Shown: positions 59,001 through 64,000 of the stretch, piece by piece
Layout: each line of letters begins with the position of its first letter
How positions within the stretch are numbered: the stretch's first letter is position 1
Assembly (NCBI GenBank): GCA_019448385.1
Contig: JAGTXO010000026.1
Coordinates: 312,501-376,500 of the forward strand
DNA: 64,000 nucleotides
From: Diacronema lutheri
Lineage: Eukaryota; Haptophyta; Pavlovophyceae; Pavlovales; Pavlovaceae
Reading direction: 5' to 3'
Made by a program: the position numbers and the translations under genes
Notes under the pieces: generated by a model
Told to the model about the DNA's origin: nothing
What the model saw: the letters and a program-made list of their open reading frames with translations, nothing else
The model's database searches: none

Positions 59001-61337
59001 CGAGGCGCACGAGACGATCGCCGTCGCGATGAATCGCATCGGTGGAAAGTCCAACTCGGGCGAGGGGGGCGAGGACCCGCTGCGCTTCTCGCCCATCACC
59101 GACGTCGACGAGGTGACGGGCGTCTCCGCCTCCTTCCCGCACCTCCACGGCCTGCGCAACGGCGACCTCGCGTCATCGGCAGTCAAGCAGGTGGCGTCGG
59201 GCCGTTTCGGCGTCACCGCCGGCTACCTGGCCAACGCGCAGCAACTGGAGATCAAGATGGGGCAGGGCGCCAAGCCGGGCGAGGGCGGTCAGCTGCCGGG
59301 CACCAAGGTCGACGCGTACATCGCGCGGCTGCGCAACGCCAAGCAGGGCATCACGCTCATCTCGCCGCCGCCGCACCACGACATCTACTCGATCGAGGAC
59401 CTCGCGCAGCTGATCTACGACCTGCACGAGGTGAACACGCGCGCGCAGGTGTCGGTGAAGCTCGTCGCGGAGGTGGGGATCGGCACGGTCGCGGCGGGCG
59501 TCGCCAAGGCGAACGCGGACGTGATCCAGATCTCGGGGCACGATGGCGGCACGGGCGCGTCGCCGCTCTCGTCGATCAAGCACGCCGGCTCGCCGTGGGA
59601 GCTCGGCCTTGCCGAGGCGCACCAGACGCTCGCGCAGAACGGGCTGCGCGAGCGCGTGACGCTGCGCGTCGACGGCGGCCTCAAGACGGGGTACGACGTG
59701 GTGCAGGCGGCAATGCTCGGCGCGGACGAGTACGGCTTCGGCACAATCGTGATGATCGCCGAGGGGTGCATCATGGCGCGCATCTGCCACACCAACCGCT
59801 GCCCCGTTGGCGTGACGACGCAGGACGAGGCGCTGCGCAAGCGCTTCAGCGGCACGCCCGCCGACATCGCGAGCTTCTTTGAGCTCGTCGCGCAGGAGGT
59901 GCGGCACACGCTCGCGGCGCTCGGCTACACATCGCTCCGCGATGTCGTCGGCCGCGCCGACCTGCTCGCGCGCCGCGCCGAGACGGCCGCGCTGCCAAAG
60001 ACGCGCGGCCTCGACCTCTCGTTCCTCACCGCACCCGCCGGCGGCAAGGTGTCGCGCACGATCAAGTCGACGCCGCACGCGAACGGCGCGGTGCTCGACG
60101 ACGAGCTGCTCGTCGATTCGCGCGTCCGCGCCGTCCTCGAGAGCAACGGCGGCTCGGCCAAGCTCTCCGCCGACATCCGCAACACCGACCGGACGGTCGG
60201 CGCGCGCCTCGCCGGCGAGATCGCGCGCCGGTACGGCGACAAAGGCTTTGGCGGCCAGATCGAGGTCAACTTCCGCGGCTCGGCCGGCCAATCGTTTGGT
60301 GCGTTCAACCTCGGCGGCGTGCGCCTCACAATCGAGGGCGAGGCGAACGACTACGTCGCCAAGGGCATGCACGGCGGCGCGATCGTGATCAAGCCGCCGA
60401 GCGCCGCGCAGTTCACGCCGACCGACTCGGCGATCATTGGCAACACCTGCCTCTACGGCGCGACCGGCGGCGAGCTCTTTGCGAACGGCCGCGCCGGCGA
60501 GCGCTTCGCCGTGCGCAACTCGGGTGCGCGCGTCCGTGCCGTGCCGCCGCGCGGCCGAGCGCGCGCGCGCGCACTCGCCGGCCCTGTGCCAACCGCTCGC
60601 CGGCCCTGTGCCAACCGCTCGCCGGCCCTGTGCCAACCGCTCGCTGCCGTCCGCGCGCCAACTCCACGCGACGCGCAGGCGCCGAGGCGGTGATCGAGGG
60701 CGCGGGCGACCACTGCTGCGAATACATGACCGCAGGCATTGTTGTCGTACTGGGCAGCGCTGGGCGCAACATTGGTGCGGGCATGACGGGCGGCCTCGGC
60801 TATTTCTACGACCCAGCAGGTCAGGGCGAGCGCGCGCGGCGACGCGGCGCGGCGTGGGCGTGGAAGGCCGGCTCGCGCCTCTGCTGCTGCAGGCACCTTT
60901 GGCCACTCACACCGCCCCACGACGCGCCCACGCGCGAATGCGTGCGCGCGCGCGTGGCTGCAGGCGAGCTGCCGTCGCAGGTCAACCTCGACATCGTCTC
61001 GGTGCAACGGCTGCCCACCGACGCGGCCAAGCAGCAGCTGCGCGCGCTCATCGAGGCGCACGTGCGCGAGACGGGCTCCGCGCAGGGCTCTCAGATCCTT
61101 GCAAACTTTGAGGCGGAGGTGGCCAACTTTTGGCAGGTGAGCCACGGGCGCGCAGCGTTGCTCGACCCTCTCGTGGCCTCGCGCGCCCGTGCCCCTCCTG
61201 GCTGACGTCTGCGCGCCCCTCCCCTACTCGACTCCTCACCCAACCCGATGTGCGAGCAGGTCGTGCCCCCAGCCGAGGCGGACCGTGCCGAGACGCGCGT
61301 GGAGGTGCAGCTCGCGGCCCGGGCTGTGGCGAGGTAA
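56026..61337 (+). CDS. glsF: Ferredoxin-dependent glutamate synthase, plastid-targeted
   Basis: Exons 56026-60523, 60679-60819, 60964-61136 and 61260-61337 join in phase to 1629 residues. The enzyme makes two glutamates from glutamine and 2-oxoglutarate, closing the GS-GOGAT ammonium-assimilation cycle. A signal peptide ([19 protein letters not shown]) plus basic stretch precede the glutaminase domain, whose catalytic cysteine is in [11 protein letters not shown] near residue 94. Conserved blocks: [34 protein letters not shown] and [11 protein letters not shown]. The FMN domain has [10 protein letters not shown] and GLKTGYDV. The 3Fe-4S cysteines are in [15 protein letters not shown]. The C-terminal beta-helix ends [19 protein letters not shown]. 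There is no NADH-oxidising beta-subunit region, and the short C-terminus (KFWQ-VVPP type) fits the ferredoxin form. The first intron has three 22-bp repeats. Confidence 0.95.
60576..60641 (+). repeat. 22-bp tandem repeat, three copies, intronic
   Basis: Three copies of CGCCGGCCCTGTGCCAACCG plus CT in the first intron of the glutamate synthase gene. Confidence 0.9.
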
Positions 61338-61406
61338 ACGCGTTCATGGACAGCGGCCTGTCCACCTTGGGAAACATGTGCTTTTGGCATCGTCGAAGAT
61401 GTTGCA

Positions 61407-61429
61407 CCCCCCCCCCCCCCCCCCCCCCC
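61407..61429. repeat. Poly-C tract, intergenic
   Basis: Twenty-three C between the convergent stops of glutamate synthase (61337) and the fibrillin gene (61462), followed by a TTTAAAA element at about 61440-61446. Confidence 0.95.
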
Positions 61430-61461
61430 TCTTTTGCCCCTTTAAAAGAGCCCGAGACCCC

Positions 61462-62622
61462 CTAATCCGACGGCATGCTCTCCCAACCGTCATCTGCTGA
61501 CGCGCTGCCCCCTGGCGCGCTCCACTCCTTGTCCATGCGCACGAGCACGTCCGGCGCGCCACCAAGCGAGCGGACGATGAGTAGGTCGTCGTCGAGGTAC
61601 GAAACGACGATCGATCGCGAGAAGGACGCGGGTGCCTGCAGCGGCAGCTTGATGCCTGCGGGCGCAGCGCGCGCTGCTGTGAGGCGACGCCCGGCAAGGC
61701 GCGCATTGCCGCGCGGCGAGGGGCCGTCCGGTGTGCGGGTGGGCGCACACCGAAAAGGTCGCTCTCCACCTCCTTGTACTCCTCGACGAGTACGGAGCCC
61801 GTCTTCGCCTCAAGCGTCGTGAAAAGCTTGATCGTGTTCTCGAGCGAGAGCACACGCACCTTGAGGGACGCCTCGACGCGCGGCTGGTTGCGCGTGATCG
61901 TGAGCGTCGTCTCGCCAACGTCGAGCAGCGTCGCGCCCGAGGGCGATTTGGGCGCGGCGGCGGCGAGGCGGAGGAGCGCAACGAGCGAGACCATCCCCGG
62001 CGTTTGCCCGCCCGCGTAAAGGAACTTCCACTTGCCGTTGAGCAGCGGAGAGGTCGCGGGCGCCTCGGTCGGATTGAGCTTCTCGAGCTGGAGCAGAAGC
62101 TCGGCGATCAGCTCCCGGTCGACCTAGCGCGCGAGATGTGCGCGCGCGCGAGAGAAGACTCTGCCGTGAAACCCGCGCAAGGCGTCTCGCCTCGTCCGAG
62201 TCGCGCGCGCGCGCGCGCGCGCGCGCGCGCGCGCTCGGCCGTGCTCCCGCCGCGCGGCGAGCGGCGCAGACCTTGCGCGAGGCCTGGTTGTCGCCGAGCG
62301 CCTGCAGGCCGTCGCCAAGCTCGTTGATCAGGCTCTCCTTGGCGATTGCGAGCTCATCGTCGCCGTCGCCAAACATGGAGAACGCGTCGTCCTCGCTGGA
62401 CTTGGCCGACGGCGACGCGCCGGCCGTGCCAGCCGTGCTGCCGCCCACGCCGGCCGTGCTGCCGCCCAGGCCGAGCGAATCGGGCGGCGGCGGCGGCAGC
62501 GGGGAGGACATGCGCACGGCGGCGAGCACCCGCGAGGCGAGCACGGCCGGCGGCCGCGCCGCCGGCGCGTGCATGGCCGCCGCACACGATGCGCAGAGCG
62601 CAAAGCCGAGGATGCGCAGCAT
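61462..62622 (-). CDS. Plastid fibrillin (PAP/plastid lipid-associated protein)
   Basis: Exons 62622-62272, 62123-61751 and 61655-61462 join in phase to 305 residues. Fibrillins are lipocalin-like proteins of thylakoids and plastoglobules that protect or carry lipids. The start at 62622 gives a signal peptide (MLRILGFALCASCAAAMHAP) and a basic stretch for a complex plastid. After an acidic linker comes the family core: VDRELIAELLLQLEKLNPTE, LLNGKWKFLYAGGQTPG (the PAP signature L-x-G-x-W-x-L-x-Y), LSLENTIKLFTTLEAKTGSV, and the C-terminal SIVVSYLDDDLLIVRSLGG followed by DVLVRMDKEW, where the family has YLDEDLRISRG...NLFVL. All three segments come together only after splicing, with phase agreement. 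It is convergent with glutamate synthase and tandem behind the Rubicon-homology gene. Confidence 0.9.
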
Positions 62623-62779
62623 TCTCGCGAGTTCCGCCGCAAAACGGCCGCTGCCGGAGCACAGGATGGATCTCATCAGGAGATTCAAGGAGGTGAGGTC
62701 GTTCGCGGGACTCGTCAACGTCAGCCTCACCGCCAGGCACGGAGCGTGCCTCAGCCCGGCACGGAGCGTGCCTCAGCCC

Positions 62780-64000
62780 TCACAACCCGCCGCTCAGCGC
62801 ACTGGCGATCACTGCCTCGACCTCCGCATCTTCCGCATCGTTGTCCTCGGAATCGTCGGCGGCGCCGCACGCACGCAAGGCCCGATTCGCCGCCTGCAGC
62901 GCGGACGCAATGTCGGCGGGCACGGCGTCGACAGCTTCGGCGCCAAAGGCGGTCGCCTCGCCGTGGCGCGCGCGTGCGCCGTCCGCCGCCGCGCCGACCT
63001 CCGCGCCATCGAGCAGCCCGTTGGCCCCCGGCGACGGCGGCGCCGCGCCCGGGCCGCCGGCCGCCGGCAGCATGGCGCCGACGCGTGCTCGCAGCACCTG
63101 CAACGCGCTGTCGAGCGGCAGCAGCGTCGCGCCCGCGCTGTGCCGAGCGAGCGCCAGCAGGTCGGCCATCGAGAAGAGCTCCGGGTTGATGAGCAGCTCG
63201 CACATTGGCTCGCACGGCGCCCGCGCCGTCGCGCCGCGCGCCGCCGGGCTGCTCGGCGGCACGCGGTCCGTACCAATCCACGAGACCGCGCGCACCGCGT
63301 CCGCCATCGCAGCGTCGACTTCCGCGCCGATCGCCGCCGCCTCCGCCGCCGCCAGCCGCGAGGCGTGCAGGGCAAGCACGTGCGCCTCGCAGCGCAGCCG
63401 CCGGAGCTGCGTGCGTGCGCGGCGCGGCGCAGCGCGCGGAGAAGGGCGCGCGGTGGGTTCAGCGACAAACGGGCGGTCAAAGCGGCAGCGCGCGCACGCG
63501 CGCGCGCGCTGCGCACTCGGCGCGCGCGCACCCGCTCGAGCTCGGGCACGCGCGCGAAGAGCGAGGGGTTGAGAGCTGAGATGCACACGACCCGTTGCGC
63601 GTGCACGACGTGGAGGAACTGGCGCGCCCACTCGCACACCTGCACGCGCAACGCGCAGCGCGCAGCGCCGGCGCCGTTTGCCGGGAAAGGGGGCACGGAC
63701 GACGCGGGCGCAGCATGGGGGCACGGACGACGCGGGCGCAGCATGGGGGCGTACAGCGAGTGGACGGGTTTTTTTTTGGGGGGGGGGGGGGGGGGTTGGT
63801 TGGTTTGTCCCCGCCACCCTTTGCGCAGGCAACGCCACCGTAGCGCAGGCAACTCGGTGTGGCGCCGCACCTTTGCAGGCCGCTCGTCCCAGCCATGGAT
63901 GAGGCGCGTGGGTATGGTTGCCTCGCCGCCTGTGTGGCACGTGCCGCAGTAAAGCGCGTCCGTGTAATGGCAGTAACGCATGCGGCCGACTGCGCTCGCG
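62780..64000 (-). CDS. Rubicon-homology (DUF4206) zinc protein, 5' part outside the window
   Basis: Exons 63406-62780, 63639-63532 and one from 63871 past the right edge join in phase. The visible start is GRMRYCHYTDALYCGTCHTG then EATIPTRLIHGWDERPAK. Across the intron it continues VCEWARQFLHVVHAQRVVCI then SALNPSLFARVPELER. This is the Rubicon-homology domain of Rubicon, PLEKHM and DEF8 proteins (C-x-YT-x-x-YC-x-x-CH, IPxRxxHxWD, ISxLNPxLY), which binds Rab7 in endosome and autophagy control. In the window the protein then has LRRLRCEAHVLALHASRLAA, a helical region with NPELFSMADLLALA, and an acidic C-terminus ending SALSGGL. The upstream intron has a T9-G19 run and a duplicated 28-bp stretch. 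The N-terminal domains are beyond the edge. Confidence 0.8.
   Translation of the reverse strand, partial: RERSRPHALLPLHGRALLRHVPHRRRGNHTHAPHPWLGRAACKGAAPHRVACATVALPAQRVAGTNQPTPPPPPQKKTRPLAVRPHAAPASSVPPCCARVVRAPFPGKRRRRCALRVARAGVRVGAPVPPRRARATGRVHLSSQPLALRARARARAGARAPSAQRARACARCRFDRPFVAEPTARPSPRAAPRRARTQLRRLRCEAHVLALHASRLAAAEAAAIGAEVDAAMADAVRAVSWIGTDRVPPSSPAARGATARAPCEPMCELLINPELFSMADLLALARHSAGATLLPLDSALQVLRARVGAMLPAAGGPGAAPPSPGANGLLDGAEVGAAADGARARHGEATAFGAEAVDAVPADIASALQAANRALRACGAADDSEDNDAEDAEVEAVIASALSGGL
63680..63745. repeat. 28-bp direct repeat, two copies plus part, intronic
   Basis: A stretch starting GGCACGGACGACGCGGGCGC and ending in GCATGGG is repeated head to tail within the intron of the Rubicon-homology gene; a T9-G19 homopolymer pair follows at 63769-63796. 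Confidence 0.85.

Noticed and set aside
56026-61337. NADH-dependent glutamate synthase
   Set aside because: The protein ends shortly after the glutamate synthase alpha-type C-terminus; there is no beta-subunit region with NADPH and FAD motifs before the convergent gene.
1-64000. tRNA or rRNA genes
   Set aside because: No segment showed tRNA box A/B patterns with a foldable cloverleaf or rRNA-like conserved text by eye; a covariance-model scan would be decisive.

Overview
The window is nuclear DNA from a photosynthetic eukaryote with a very GC-rich, compact genome. Most genes have introns of about 110-300 bases. Several presumed plastid proteins (FtsH, ferredoxin-type glutamate synthase, fibrillin, perhaps NAD(P)HX epimerase) start with a signal peptide followed by a basic transit-like stretch, the two-part presequence of secondary plastids. 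Together with GC-AG introns and homopolymer C tracts, this fits a haptophyte-type microalga best. That placement is inference; no rRNA or organellar marker is present.

I support 27 genes. They are packed as alternating divergent and convergent pairs. Start codons of divergent partners lie 23-545 bp apart, and convergent stops 43-244 bp apart. Layout: 1-3.5 kb, a partial coiled-coil gene, a secreted or anchored repeat protein of bacterial type, and a small unknown. 3.6-8.7 kb, a TBC1D19-like Rab-GAP, a proline-rich unknown and 3-hydroxyacyl-CoA dehydrogenase. 8.9-13.2 kb, an amino-acid dehydrogenase/FAD-oxidase fusion opposite a SABATH-type methyltransferase. 13.2-18.7 kb, a glycosyltransferase, an unknown, BCS1 and a TM2-domain protein. 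18.9-22.1 kb, plastid FtsH and NAXE. 22.2-27.9 kb, a protein-kinase/inositol-phosphate-kinase fusion head to head with a TIR-like/LRR protein. 28-36 kb, a three-module EML-type HELP/WD40 protein. 36-43.5 kb, a sulfotransferase, a CaMK-type kinase, a PWWP/zinc-finger candidate in an AT-rich island, an SLC35F6-like transporter and a lipid kinase. 43.7-53.4 kb, a 3020-residue protein holding two cyclic-nucleotide-binding channel modules and two ankyrin blocks. 53.5-64 kb, a DUF4211 protein, glutamate synthase, a plastid fibrillin and a partial Rubicon-homology protein.

The strongest unusual items are four fused or duplicated architectures: kinase plus inositol-phosphate kinase, tandem channel, dehydrogenase plus FAD oxidase, and a hydroxyacyl-CoA dehydrogenase with a degenerate second NAD-binding segment. 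Genome-style signals also stand out: GC-AG introns supported by reading phase, poly-C runs just upstream of 3' splice sites, and very short shared promoters.

Exon joins were read by eye from splice motifs, phase agreement and family conservation; no transcript data were available. No tRNA, rRNA, CRISPR array or intact mobile element was recognised.
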